Shown piece by piece: positions 9,001 through 16,809 of a stretch of DNA of 64,000 nucleotides. The stretch's first letter is position 1; the number at the start of each line of letters is the position of its first letter. Origin of the DNA: Pasteurella sp049670895 (GTDB lineage Bacteria > Pseudomonadota > Gammaproteobacteria > Enterobacterales > Pasteurellaceae); NCBI RefSeq assembly GCF_049670895.1, contig NZ_CP187170.1; one strand, 5' to 3'. The notes beneath the pieces were generated by a model. That model did not search any database and was not told the DNA's origin. It saw only the letters and a program-made list of their open reading frames with translations. Made by a program: the position numbers and the translations under genes.

Positions 9001-9028
9001 CAACACCACGAACAATGTCGTGGTGTTG
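9001..9028 (-). other. Intercistronic hairpin between nupC and deoD
   Basis: Perfect 10-bp stem CAACACCACG / CGTGGTGTTG with an 8-nt loop, 40 bp after the nupC stop. No T run follows on the minus strand, so it looks more like an mRNA processing or stabilising hairpin than a terminator. Confidence 0.6.
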
Positions 9029-9066
9029 AGTTAAAAACGTGGTGAAATGATACCGCACTTTTTAGC

Positions 9067-10329
9067 TTACAATGCGACACCACCTAAACCAATAAATAAA
9101 CCTGCAATGGCGGCGCTCATTAAGTTAGCCAGTGATCCTGCGATAACCGCTTTAATCCCTAAACGTGCAATGTCGCCACGACGAGTCGGAGCCATGCCGC
9201 CTAAACCACCAATTAAGATAGCGATTGAGCTAAAGTTTGCGAAACCACATAATGCGAAGGTAATGATTGCTTTTGTTTTATCTGTTAATACTGCTGGTGC
9301 AGCATCCGATAAGTAAGGAGCAAATTCAACATAACCTACAAATTCATTGATGGCTAATTTGGTACCAATCATGCGACCAGCAATTTCTGCTTCAGCCCAA
9401 GGTACGCCCACCACCCAAGCAAGTGGTTTGAAGATCCAACCTAAAATTAAACCTAATGATAAGTCTGACATGCCGAAGAGACCGCCAACGCCGCTTAAGA
9501 TACCATTTAATAATGCAATTAATGCCACAAATGCGATTAACATAGCACCTACATTCAAGGCTAATTGCATACCTGATAAGGCACCATTTGCGGCGGCATC
9601 TAAAATGTTAGCAGGTTTTGTTTCTGCATTTTCTTCTAAATTATCGTTGAATTTTTCAGTTTGTGGATAAAGCAGTTTAGCAAATAATAACCCTGCTGGT
9701 GCAGCCATGAAAGAGGCGGCAATTAAGTAAGGAAGTGGAATGCCTAACCCTGCGAATGCCGCCATGACTGAACCTGCAATTGATGCTAAACCACCACACA
9801 TAATGGCGAAAAGCTCAGATTCTGTCATTTTACTGATATAAGGTTTCACAATTAACGGTGCTTCAGTTTGACCAACGAAAATATTCGCTGCGGCAGACAT
9901 GGATTCTGCTTTTGAGGTGCCTAATAATTTTTGTAAGCCACCACCGATAATTCTGATGATCCATTGCATCACACCAATGTAGTAAAGCAATGAAATTAAT
10001 GCAGAGAAGAAGACGATTGTTGGTAACACACGGATAGCGAACACAAAGCCACCGCCACCAAAGACTTCAAACATTTTGTCGCTCACTAAGCCACCAAACA
10101 GGAAACTAATCCCTTCGTTGCCGTAGTTAATGACTTTCTGTACGCCATTCGCTAACCAATTTAAGGCATCACGACCAGCAGGTACATATAAGATCAATGC
10201 ACCAATGAAAATTTGAATTCCTAATGCACCAAATACAGTGCGGAAATTAATGGCTTTGCGATTATTAGATAATAAGAAAGCAATACCCAATAATACAACA
10301 ATACCTAGAATACTAATGAGTGTACTCAT
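9067..10329 (-). CDS. nupC: Concentrative nucleoside transporter NupC
   Basis: Inner-membrane cation-coupled nucleoside symporter of the CNT family. It has 420 residues with about ten hydrophobic segments. FVGQTEAPLIVKPYI (about 170) is the family signature for the nucleoside site. Later GTKLAINEFVGYVEFAPY and FALCGFANFSSIAILIGGLGG (split here for length only in the gene's C-terminal third) match CNT helices. It is the first gene of a likely nupC-deoD unit, as in H. influenzae. A CRP-like site lies upstream at 10446. Confidence 0.94.
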   Translation of the reverse strand: MSTLISILGIVVLLGIAFLLSNNRKAINFRTVFGALGIQIFIGALILYVPAGRDALNWLANGVQKVINYGNEGISFLFGGLVSDKMFEVFGGGGFVFAIRVLPTIVFFSALISLLYYIGVMQWIIRIIGGGLQKLLGTSKAESMSAAANIFVGQTEAPLIVKPYISKMTESELFAIMCGGLASIAGSVMAAFAGLGIPLPYLIAASFMAAPAGLLFAKLLYPQTEKFNDNLEENAETKPANILDAAANGALSGMQLALNVGAMLIAFVALIALLNGILSGVGGLFGMSDLSLGLILGWIFKPLAWVVGVPWAEAEIAGRMIGTKLAINEFVGYVEFAPYLSDAAPAVLTDKTKAIITFALCGFANFSSIAILIGGLGGMAPTRRGDIARLGIKAVIAGSLANLMSAAIAGLFIGLGGVAL

Positions 10330-10445
10330 AATTGTAATGTCCTTTACTTAGATGAATGATAGTTCGCCATTTTACTTGTTTTTTTGTTAAAAATCTTGTG
10401 TTATTGCTAACGAAATCGTTAAAACGGAGCATATTTTCATTAAAA

Positions 10446-10461
10446 TGTGATGAGCTTCTCA
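10446..10461. promoter_or_regulatory. CRP-like site between nupC and the yczE-like gene
   Basis: TGTGA-N6-TCTCA matches 9 of 10 positions of the CRP core TGTGA-N6-TCACA. It lies about 117 bp upstream of nupC and 95 bp upstream of the divergent gene. nupC is CRP-dependent in E. coli, so nupC is the likelier target. Confidence 0.5.
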
Positions 10462-10555
10462 GTTTGGTGAAAGGCATAAGATATGACAGAATCTTATTGG
10501 GATAATCTTTCTTTTCTATTATCATAAAACGTTAAGTTTACTCTTCCACGTGATT

Positions 10556-11224
10556 ATGCAAAAAAAATTTCATGTCTTACCACAAACCCCTTGGGCAGCC
10601 AGTTCTTTCTGGGCGATAGAAACAAAATCGCTGACTGTCTTAATTTGCTCACTTGCGATCTTAGGCATAGGGGAAGGTCTGATTTTACTTTCTCATCTTG
10701 GTTCTGCCCCTTGGACGGTGCTTTCGCAAGGTGTGGCATTACAAGCTAATGTGAGTGTGGGTTGGTCTTCGTTTATGATTAGCTGTGTCGTGATGTTGTT
10801 TTGGCTTCCGCTAAAACTACGTTTAGGACTTGGCACCATTTTAAATATTATTGTCATCGCCTTTTTTCTAGGCTTAACAGCAGAATTTATGCCAAAACCG
10901 ACCGCACTTTTTAACCGCTATTTTTATTTGTCGATAGGAATCTTATTATTCGGTGTCGGTTCCGCCTTTTATTTAACTTGCCATCAAGGGGCAGGTCCCC
11001 GAGACGGCTTAATGGTTGGCTTTTGCCAACGTTTTCATCTTAAAGTCGGCATTGTTCGCACCATCATGGAGGTTAGCGTTTGCTCATTAGGTTTTCTTTT
11101 AGGGGGAACCTTGGGGCTTGGCACCCTATTATTTGCCATCTCAATTGGTTGGGTCGTCCAAATTACCTTGCAGTTATTGATCAAGCTGCCAGCATTTTTT
11201 CACAAAGGGAATCACCCGAGTTAG
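10556..11224 (+). CDS. YczE/YyaS/YitT-family integral membrane protein
   Basis: Predicted inner-membrane protein of 222 residues with about six hydrophobic segments. The family pattern is visible in LGSAPWTVLSQGVA (about 50) and GAGPRDGLMVGF (about 148), which resemble YczE/YitT proteins; no biochemical role is known to me. The ATG at 10556 is preferred over a GTG at 10550; neither has a strong Shine-Dalgarno. Its 3' end overlaps the convergent GT9 gene by 51 bp, and the last residues FFHKGNHPS are encoded within the overlap. Confidence 0.75.
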   Translation: MQKKFHVLPQTPWAASSFWAIETKSLTVLICSLAILGIGEGLILLSHLGSAPWTVLSQGVALQANVSVGWSSFMISCVVMLFWLPLKLRLGLGTILNIIVIAFFLGLTAEFMPKPTALFNRYFYLSIGILLFGVGSAFYLTCHQGAGPRDGLMVGFCQRFHLKVGIVRTIMEVSVCSLGFLLGGTLGLGTLLFAISIGWVVQITLQLLIKLPAFFHKGNHPS

Positions 11225-12214
11225 TGCCTGCTCAATATCAATTAAACTCAGATCCATCTGCTTTTTCCGATCCTGTGTTTGCGGTGAAAATGCTAAGTGT
11301 TTATCCGCCTCATTAATCGGCTGCCAACGTAACGGCGTGGCAGAGCGACGGCTTGGATAAAAACCAATAGTAGGAATATTTAACGCCGCACTTAAATGTA
11401 ATGGCCCTGTCGACCCTGCAATAAATAAATTTGCACAGGCTAAAGAATGAGCAAAATCCACCAAACCCGCATTTTTATCATAAATCACCACATTGGCATG
11501 ATTGACAAGCAAGGCTAACTCATGTGCTTTTTCACTTTCATTGGGCCCGGCTGTCAGCACGATTTGGCAATCAAATTGCGACAATAAACCCGAAATCAAG
11601 CGAGCGTATTGTGCCAACGATAAATTAGTGGCAGATCCCCCTGAACCGCTATGCACAAAAACCCATTTTTTAGCAACATCAAGCCCCAAAGTTTGGCTAA
11701 GTATTTCTCGCTGATTTTGCACCGCACTTTCCTCAAAGGTTAAGTAAGGCGGGCTCGGCTCAACAATTGGACAATGATTTTTTCGCAAAAAGGCACGAGC
11801 AAGATCCAAATTGTATTCAAACTCAGGTTTTAAGGACTGTGAACGACGTTGCATGACACGATGATTATATAAAAACTGAATCAGCTTCGTGGCGGGGGCT
11901 AAACGAAAAGGAATTCCTGCTTTCCACACTAACCATGCATTATATTTATCTGAAAAAAAGTTAATTGAACCCTCAAAGTTCCCCGCCTTGATTGCCTGTA
12001 AAGTCGCCCGCTGTGCAGGCTTATCTGCGTTTTTCCCCGCATCAATAATCACATCATCTAAATAGGGGCAAAGACGCGCCAAATCAGCCGTATAGCTCGG
12101 CACAAGTGCGGTCAATTTTAAGTCAGGATTGGATTGTTTAAGCATGGCAAATGCTGGCCAAGCTAACATAAAATCACCTAATTTATCGTTGCGTATCACG
12201 AGGATTTTTTGCAT
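11174..12214 (-). CDS. Glycosyltransferase family 9 (heptosyltransferase-like)
   Basis: GT-B fold glycosyltransferase of the ADP-heptose:LPS heptosyltransferase family, probably acting on LPS inner core at the cytoplasmic face. It has 346 residues. The N-terminal ILVIRNDKLGDFMLAWP (about 4-20) is the typical GT9 start with the catalytic Asp. The C-terminal half has FVHSGSGGSATN (about 190), QIVLTAGPNESE (about 225) and the donor-site FIAGSTGPLHLSAALN (about 270). It is isolated from other LPS genes and divergent from rpsP. Acceptor specificity cannot be read from sequence. ATG 12214 is used; a TTG 12 bp earlier is also in frame. Confidence 0.85.
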   Translation of the reverse strand: MQKILVIRNDKLGDFMLAWPAFAMLKQSNPDLKLTALVPSYTADLARLCPYLDDVIIDAGKNADKPAQRATLQAIKAGNFEGSINFFSDKYNAWLVWKAGIPFRLAPATKLIQFLYNHRVMQRRSQSLKPEFEYNLDLARAFLRKNHCPIVEPSPPYLTFEESAVQNQREILSQTLGLDVAKKWVFVHSGSGGSATNLSLAQYARLISGLLSQFDCQIVLTAGPNESEKAHELALLVNHANVVIYDKNAGLVDFAHSLACANLFIAGSTGPLHLSAALNIPTIGFYPSRRSATPLRWQPINEADKHLAFSPQTQDRKKQMDLSLIDIEQALTRVIPFVKKCWQLDQ

Positions 12215-12331
12215 TTTTCTTTTCAACCTGTTTTGAAATAAAGTGTTTATTCTACCCGTTTTAACGATAAAATTTAATTGAAAAATCCATCACATTTTTC
12301 GCAGAAAAAGCCATGTCGCACCGCTTATTCC

Positions 12332-12359
12332 TTGCTTTTTTATCAAAAAAGAGTATGAT
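12332..12359 (+). promoter_or_regulatory. Candidate sigma-70 promoter of the rpsP operon
   Basis: TTGCTT, a 16-bp spacer and TATGAT. Transcription would start near 12366, leaving a leader of about 100 nt that contains the hairpin at 12403-12434. Confidence 0.55.
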
Positions 12360-12402
12360 CCACAGGCTTTTTGTCTATATATACAGAGAAAAAAGTAAGT
12401 TT

Positions 12403-12442
12403 AATACTCAAGATAACTTCGATAATTGAGTATTTTCTTTTT
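12403..12442 (+). terminator. Terminator-like hairpin in the rpsP leader
   Basis: AATACTCAA (12403-12411) pairs perfectly with TTGAGTATT (12426-12434), followed by TTCTTTTT. The gene upstream (GT9) is on the other strand and reads away, so this hairpin can only act on the rpsP transcript itself. It looks like an attenuator 26 bp before the rpsP start. Confidence 0.55.
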
Positions 12443-12467
12443 GTAATCAAACATTTAGAGGAAGGTT

Positions 12468-12716
12468 ATGGTAACCATTCGTTTATCTCGTGGCGGAGCT
12501 AAAAAACGCCCATTCTATCAAATTGTTGTGGCTGACAGCCGTTCACCTCGTGATGGTCGTTTCATTGAGCGTGTTGGTTTTTTCAACCCATTAGCAACAG
12601 GTAACGCTGAGCGTTTACGCTTAGACTTAGACCGTGTTAATGCATGGTTAGAGAAAGGTGCATCTTTATCTGATCGTGTTGAAAGCTTAGTAAAAGAAGC
12701 AAAAAAAGCTGCATAA
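12468..12716 (+). CDS. rpsP: 30S ribosomal protein S16
   Basis: Small-subunit protein S16, 82 residues (E. coli 82). MVTIRLSRGGAKKRPFYQIV and DSRSPRDGRFIERVGFFNP are diagnostic. AGAGGAAGG precedes the ATG. It is the first gene of the conserved rpsP-rimM-trmD-rplS operon, which has gaps of 46, 55 and 36 bp. Confidence 0.99.
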   Translation: MVTIRLSRGGAKKRPFYQIVVADSRSPRDGRFIERVGFFNPLATGNAERLRLDLDRVNAWLEKGASLSDRVESLVKEAKKAA

Positions 12717-12762
12717 TTTGTACTAATTTATCATTAGTCGCAGTAGAAAATAGGTGATGAAT

Positions 12763-13290
12763 ATGGAACAGCAAAGAATTGAAGTGGTTGGCAAATTAGG
12801 CTCAACTTATGGTATTCGTGGTTGGTTGCGTATTTATTCATCAACAGAATATGCAGAAAGCATTTTTGACTATCAGCCTTGGTTTTTAAAAATTAAAGGT
12901 CAATGGCAACCCACAGAACTCGAAAGCTGGCGTTATCACAACAACGATTTAATTGTGAAATTAAAAAACATTGATGATCGTGAAGCGGCTCAAACTCTTG
13001 CCAATGTTGAAATTGGTGTGGATTTGGCGGTGTTCCCTGAATTAGAAGAGGGCGATTATTACTGGCATGATTTAATCGGTTGCCAAGTGGTGAATCTTGA
13101 AGGCTATCAAATGGGTCAGGTTTCCGAAATGATGGAAACAGGTTCTAATGATGTGTTGGTTGTGCGTGCCAATAGCAAAGATGCTTTTGGAAAACAAGAG
13201 CGGTTAATTCCGTTTTTGTATGAACAAGTAGTTAAAAGAGTGGATCTCAACACGAAGACAATTGTCGTGGATTGGGACGCTGGTTTCTAA
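12763..13290 (+). CDS. rimM: Ribosome maturation factor RimM
   Basis: Assembly factor for the 30S head, binding S19. It has 175 residues. The N-terminal RimM domain has VVGKLGSTYGIRGWLR, and the C-terminal PRC-barrel domain has YYWHDLIGCQVVN and RLIPFLYEQVVKRVD. The ATG at 12763 (MEQQRIEV) is chosen over in-frame GTG 12754 and ATG 12757, because AGGTGA is then correctly spaced and the length equals that of the H. influenzae protein. Confidence 0.97.
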   Translation: MEQQRIEVVGKLGSTYGIRGWLRIYSSTEYAESIFDYQPWFLKIKGQWQPTELESWRYHNNDLIVKLKNIDDREAAQTLANVEIGVDLAVFPELEEGDYYWHDLIGCQVVNLEGYQMGQVSEMMETGSNDVLVVRANSKDAFGKQERLIPFLYEQVVKRVDLNTKTIVVDWDAGF

Positions 13291-13345
13291 CCTCAGGTAT
13301 GCATGTCCGCTTTGGTTGTAGCATTTTGATATATAAGGATAACTT

Positions 13346-14083
13346 ATGTTAATCGGGATTATTAGTCTATTCCCCGAAATGTTCAAAGCGATTACAGAAT
13401 TTGGGGTAACAGGTAGAGCAGTAAAACAAAATCTCTTACAAGTGCAGTGCTGGAATCCTCGTGATTTTACGCATGATAAGCACAAAACAGTGGATGACAG
13501 GCCTTATGGCGGTGGTCCGGGTATGCTGATGATGGTGCAACCTTTACGGGATGCCATTTTCGCTGCCAAAGCTGAAGTGGGAGAAGGCGCGAAAGTGATT
13601 TATCTTTCGCCACAGGGACGAAAACTCGATCAAGCGGGCGTCAAAGCCTTAGCACAACATCAGAAATTGATTTTGCTATGCGGACGCTATGAAGGTATTG
13701 ATGAGCGACTGATCGAAACCGAAGTTGATGAGGAATGGTCAGTCGGGGATTATGTGCTCACTGGGGGAGAATTGCCTGCCATGACATTAATTGATGCGGT
13801 GGCACGATTTATCCCTGGTGTACTAGGCAAACAAGCCTCGGCAGAAGAAGATTCTTTTGCTGAGGGATTACTCGATTGCCCACATTATACTCGTCCTGAA
13901 CATTTAGATGGCTTGACTGTGCCACCTGTGCTGATGTCTGGTAATCATGAAGAAATTCGCAAATGGCGATTGAAACAATCCCTTAAACGAACATGGTTAA
14001 GACGCCCTGAGCTATTAGAAGGCCTAGCTCTGACTGACGAACAAAGCAAACTGTTGAAGCAAATTAAAGCAGAACACAGTTAA
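13346..14083 (+). CDS. trmD: tRNA (guanine-N1-)-methyltransferase TrmD
   Basis: SPOUT-class m1G37 tRNA methyltransferase that prevents +1 frameshifting. It has 245 residues, the normal length. The deep trefoil knot region shows YGGGPGMLMMVQPL (about 54-67), LLCGRYEGIDERLIETEVDEEWSVGD (read in two parts near 110-135) and YVLTGGELPAM. It is third in the rpsP operon. Confidence 0.98.
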   Translation: MLIGIISLFPEMFKAITEFGVTGRAVKQNLLQVQCWNPRDFTHDKHKTVDDRPYGGGPGMLMMVQPLRDAIFAAKAEVGEGAKVIYLSPQGRKLDQAGVKALAQHQKLILLCGRYEGIDERLIETEVDEEWSVGDYVLTGGELPAMTLIDAVARFIPGVLGKQASAEEDSFAEGLLDCPHYTRPEHLDGLTVPPVLMSGNHEEIRKWRLKQSLKRTWLRRPELLEGLALTDEQSKLLKQIKAEHS

Positions 14084-14119
14084 ATATCAGTTCAATCTAG
14101 GATTAAAAGGTTAATTATT

Positions 14120-14470
14120 ATGAGTAACATCATTAAACAACTTGAACAAGAACAATTAAAACAAAACTTACCAAGCTTCCGCCCTGGTGATACTTTAGAA
14201 GTGAAAGTATGGGTAGTCGAAGGTAACAAACGTCGTTTGCAAGCATTCGAAGGCGTGGTTATTGCAATTCGTAACCGTGGCTTGCACTCTGCATTCACAC
14301 TACGTAAAGTGTCTAACGGTGTAGGTGTTGAACGTGTATTCCAAACTCACTCACCAGTCGTTGATAGCATCACAGTTAAACGTAAAGGTGCGGTGCGTAA
14401 AGCGAAACTTTACTACTTACGTGAGCGTTCAGGTAAATCAGCTCGTATTAAAGAGCGTTTGGGCGATTAA
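14120..14470 (+). CDS. rplS: 50S ribosomal protein L19
   Basis: Large-subunit protein L19 at the 30S/50S interface, 116 residues (E. coli 115). FRPGDTLEVKVWVVEGNKRR and LYYLRERSGKSARIKER are characteristic. It is the last gene of the rpsP operon and is followed directly by a strong terminator. Confidence 0.99.
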   Translation: MSNIIKQLEQEQLKQNLPSFRPGDTLEVKVWVVEGNKRRLQAFEGVVIAIRNRGLHSAFTLRKVSNGVGVERVFQTHSPVVDSITVKRKGAVRKAKLYYLRERSGKSARIKERLGD

Positions 14471-14477
14471 TTCCCAG

Positions 14478-14508
14478 AAAAAGGCTTGGTTTTCCCCAAG
14501 CCTTTTTT
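14478..14508 (+). terminator. Terminator of the rpsP-rimM-trmD-rplS operon
   Basis: An AAAAGGCTTGG / CCAAGCCTTTT stem with a short T/C loop and a following T run, 8 bp after the rplS stop. Confidence 0.9.
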
Positions 14509-14655
14509 ATTATCTCTTCTCCTTTCTAAAATCTGTATGTCACAGTGAAAAGTGCGGTCGATATTCAGAAAGTTTTGTTGTGCAAGCATCGCCTTATTAT
14601 CGATTTAAGACTACAATAACAACTTGTTTTTCTAAATTCAAAGAGAATGAATGAC

Positions 14656-15486
14656 ATGGAATATATGAATATTGTTTTATGTGCAGATGTAAAATTTACA
14701 ACCCAAGTGACCACCTTAATTAAATCCATTTGTTATCATAACCGCCATGTTCATTTCTATTTACTGAATAAAGATTATCCGACCGAATGGTTTGAGGTAT
14801 TAAACCGTAAGTTGAGTCATTTTGGTTCAGAAGTGTTTGATGCCAAAGTCCTTTCGGATATTTTCGCCAATTTTTCAACCTTAAGTCATATTTCTGAAGC
14901 CAGTTATTACCGCTATTTAGTTGGGCAACTTCCCCTTGATCGTGTGTTGTATTTAGATTGCGACATAATTGTGACAGGTTGCCTACGCACACTCTATCAT
15001 CGAGATTTTGAGGAAAATACAGCTTTCGCCGTGTTTGATACCTTCTTAAACACCGTTCCGCATTCCTATAAAGAATTTCCAGACATGAAACCGTATTTTA
15101 ACTCAGGTGTCATGTTGCTAAATTTAGAAAAATGGCGTGCAGACAATATTGAAGCACAGTTAATAGAATTAACGCAGAAGGCTCAAAAGGTGTATTATGG
15201 CGACCAAGATATTTTAAATATTATTTTAAAAGGGAAATGGCAACCCGCTGAAAAAATTTATAACTATCAAGTTGCCGCACGTCTTGCCTTTATGCACCAC
15301 AATATGCAAGAACATATTGCCCCTGCAGAAGACTTTCAGGGCAAATCCCCAAAAATTATTCACTACACCACAAAATATAAACCTTGGTTATTACCCGTAT
15401 GCGAGATTCCATTACGTGAACAATATTGGTTTTACTATCAATTAGATTGGCGAGATATTGTGGATAAGTGGACAGAACAACAGTAA
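14656..15486 (+). CDS. Glycosyltransferase family 8 (LgtC-like)
   Basis: GT-A fold retaining glycosyltransferase of family 8, which includes the LOS alpha-1,4-galactosyltransferase LgtC. It has 276 residues. Visible motifs are the N-terminal MNIVLCADVKF, the metal-binding DXD in LYLDCDIIV (about 95-103), YFNSGVMLLNLEKW (about 150) and the C-terminal HYTTKYKPW (about 235), which closes the active site. It is probably a lipooligosaccharide-modifying enzyme. There is no tetranucleotide repeat tract in or before the gene, so no obvious phase variation. An alternative start at 14647 adds three residues. Confidence 0.88.
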   Translation: MEYMNIVLCADVKFTTQVTTLIKSICYHNRHVHFYLLNKDYPTEWFEVLNRKLSHFGSEVFDAKVLSDIFANFSTLSHISEASYYRYLVGQLPLDRVLYLDCDIIVTGCLRTLYHRDFEENTAFAVFDTFLNTVPHSYKEFPDMKPYFNSGVMLLNLEKWRADNIEAQLIELTQKAQKVYYGDQDILNIILKGKWQPAEKIYNYQVAARLAFMHHNMQEHIAPAEDFQGKSPKIIHYTTKYKPWLLPVCEIPLREQYWFYYQLDWRDIVDKWTEQQ

Positions 15487-15501
15487 ACATAAGAAACAAA
15501 T

Positions 15502-15537
15502 AAGTGCGGAGTAAAATGATCGGATCCGCACTTTTAT
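15502..15537. terminator. Paired near-uptake-signal terminator between the GT8 and zinc-ribbon genes
   Basis: AAGTGCGGA (15502-15510) and TCCGCACTT (15525-15533) form a 9-bp stem followed by TTTATT. It lies between convergent genes. Confidence 0.7.
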
Positions 15538-15540
15538 TGA

Positions 15541-15750
15541 TCACCTTATTCCTTTTAAAATTCCCCGGCGATATTGCCATTTTTCAAAGTGAGTTAATGG
15601 GCGATAACAAGTTTTCCCTCCGCATTTTGGGCAAGTTTCAGGAAAAGAAGGATGCTCAAAGCAAGCTGACCCCGCAGGACGAATACGATCATTCTTCCAT
15701 CCACATTTTGGACAATGTGGGATTTGAGATTGTTGTGTTGGCATCACCAT
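15541..15750 (-). CDS. Small zinc-ribbon protein of unknown function
   Basis: A 69-residue basic protein with two CPKC knuckles, HCPKCGWKN (about 12-20) and TCPKCGGKTC (about 39-48), the classic four-cysteine zinc ribbon. Additional Cys residues lie between and after them, and the C-terminal tail is aromatic and basic. GAGGTAAG sits 6 bp before the ATG, supporting translation of this frame over the 82-codon frame on the other strand. It starts 21 bp after the HEPN-domain gene on the same strand, so the two are probably co-transcribed. I do not recognise a named family. Confidence 0.7.
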   Translation of the reverse strand: MVMPTQQSQIPHCPKCGWKNDRIRPAGSACFEHPSFPETCPKCGGKTCYRPLTHFEKWQYRRGILKGIR

Positions 15751-15771
15751 AATCTTACCTCATATTGTCTG

Positions 15772-16422
15772 TTATTCTTTAACATAAGGATAGAAGGGTT
15801 TTCCCCAGTCAATTTCAGCATGATGTTCTAGCATAATCTGCAACATTGCTGGAATGAGTAATGCCAAAATATTGCAACCATCACGTAATTGATCACGATT
15901 GGCTTTACTGTTATAGGTTGACCCGCCATGAATAATTTGATTACGCAACGTGTAAAGACGAGAGAACATCACCGCTAAAATACGTTCTGTTTTTTGTTTT
16001 TCTAAAGCAGAAAAAAATTGCTCACGTTCAAGCATTTCAGCACGCAAATAGCTTTTTTCTGACATTTTCCCATTATGGAATTCCCAAAATGGCTGGAAAA
16101 CAAATTTATTGTCTAAGAGTAAACGTATAGACTGAGAAAATCGCTTCCACACCAAATTATAAATTTGCTTTTCGCTATCAAACCCACAAATGCGTAAGAG
16201 AAACTCATTGAATGCTGCTTTATCTTTTATATCCCCTAACTCTCTTGCATAAGCCGCATTAAATGCGATCCACAGTGAAATAAATCGGCTATCTAAATCT
16301 TGATCCTGTTCAGATTTTTTTAGCCAACTCAGAGCACGGTGGATCCGCAAACGGAAATCTTCAGATAGGTGGTGTCGTTGGGATTTGTAGCATTGTTCTA
16401 AATGATGCAGAATATTTTTCAT
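15772..16422 (-). CDS. HEPN-domain protein (Apea-like), possible RNase
   Basis: A 216-residue, mostly helical protein. The C-terminal third contains LRNQIIHGG (about 167-175), the R-N-x3-H pattern of HEPN domains, whose Arg and His form the catalytic centre in HEPN ribonucleases. The preceding WIAFNAAYA and the long helices resemble Apea-like HEPN proteins. The cellular target is unknown. It forms a tight pair with the zinc-ribbon gene downstream. It could be a toxin, a defence-linked nuclease or a non-catalytic RNA-binding protein. HEPN fold assignment is by motif only. Confidence 0.65.
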   Translation of the reverse strand: MKNILHHLEQCYKSQRHHLSEDFRLRIHRALSWLKKSEQDQDLDSRFISLWIAFNAAYARELGDIKDKAAFNEFLLRICGFDSEKQIYNLVWKRFSQSIRLLLDNKFVFQPFWEFHNGKMSEKSYLRAEMLEREQFFSALEKQKTERILAVMFSRLYTLRNQIIHGGSTYNSKANRDQLRDGCNILALLIPAMLQIMLEHHAEIDWGKPFYPYVKE

Positions 16423-16809
16423 AAATTTTCACAAATTCTTCTTATGTGTGTTGTGTTTATTTTCTGACATAACTTTTCCTTGTTATTGAATTTTCCTAAA
16501 CTATACACACTGGAATGGCACGGTTGTTTCGTTTTTGTAAGTAAAAAAGGATTTTTTGTAAAGTTAAGTAAAATTTTGTTAGGGTGGCATATTAACGTTT
16601 TTTGGTTAGAAATAAAACAGCATTTTTTGATTTTTGTGATCTATTTTTTCTTTTTTATAAATATGATCATATGACGTCTCTTTTTTGAGAAAGGGCATTG
16701 TGATCAGGGGAAAGGGTTTACCCATTCATTGCACTTTGTGGGTTGGTGGTGTGAATTTTTTCGATGTTAGCTTGATTTGATGATGAGATGAAAGGATTTA
16801 AGGGTGGCT
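16423..16809. other. AT-rich divergent spacer between the HEPN gene and a methyltransferase gene
   Basis: 387 bp, very AT-rich, presumably carrying both divergent promoters. A 64-codon plus-strand frame (16480-16674) is hydrophobic but has no ribosome-binding site or recognisable family and is probably fortuitous. A single met-box-like ACGTCT at about 16672 is not in tandem. I see no terminator or strong operator. Confidence 0.5.

Noticed and set aside
8810..9058. 82-codon minus-strand frame between nupC and deoD
   Set aside because: No ribosome-binding site or recognisable family, and it spans the intercistronic hairpin; probably non-coding.
14600..14670. Phase-variable repeat tract at the LgtC-like gene
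   Set aside because: Looked for tetranucleotide repeats as in Haemophilus lgtC; at most two near-copies of GAAT-like words occur.
15504..15752. 82-codon plus-strand frame opposite the zinc-ribbon gene
   Set aside because: The minus-strand frame has two CPKC knuckles and a good Shine-Dalgarno; this frame has neither and lies over a terminator.
16480..16674. 64-codon hydrophobic frame upstream of the methyltransferase gene
   Set aside because: Composition follows from the AT-rich DNA (Phe, Ile, Lys runs); no ribosome-binding site.
16670..16678. Met-box-like ACGTCT in the HEPN/methyltransferase spacer
   Set aside because: Single copy only; MetJ needs tandem boxes.
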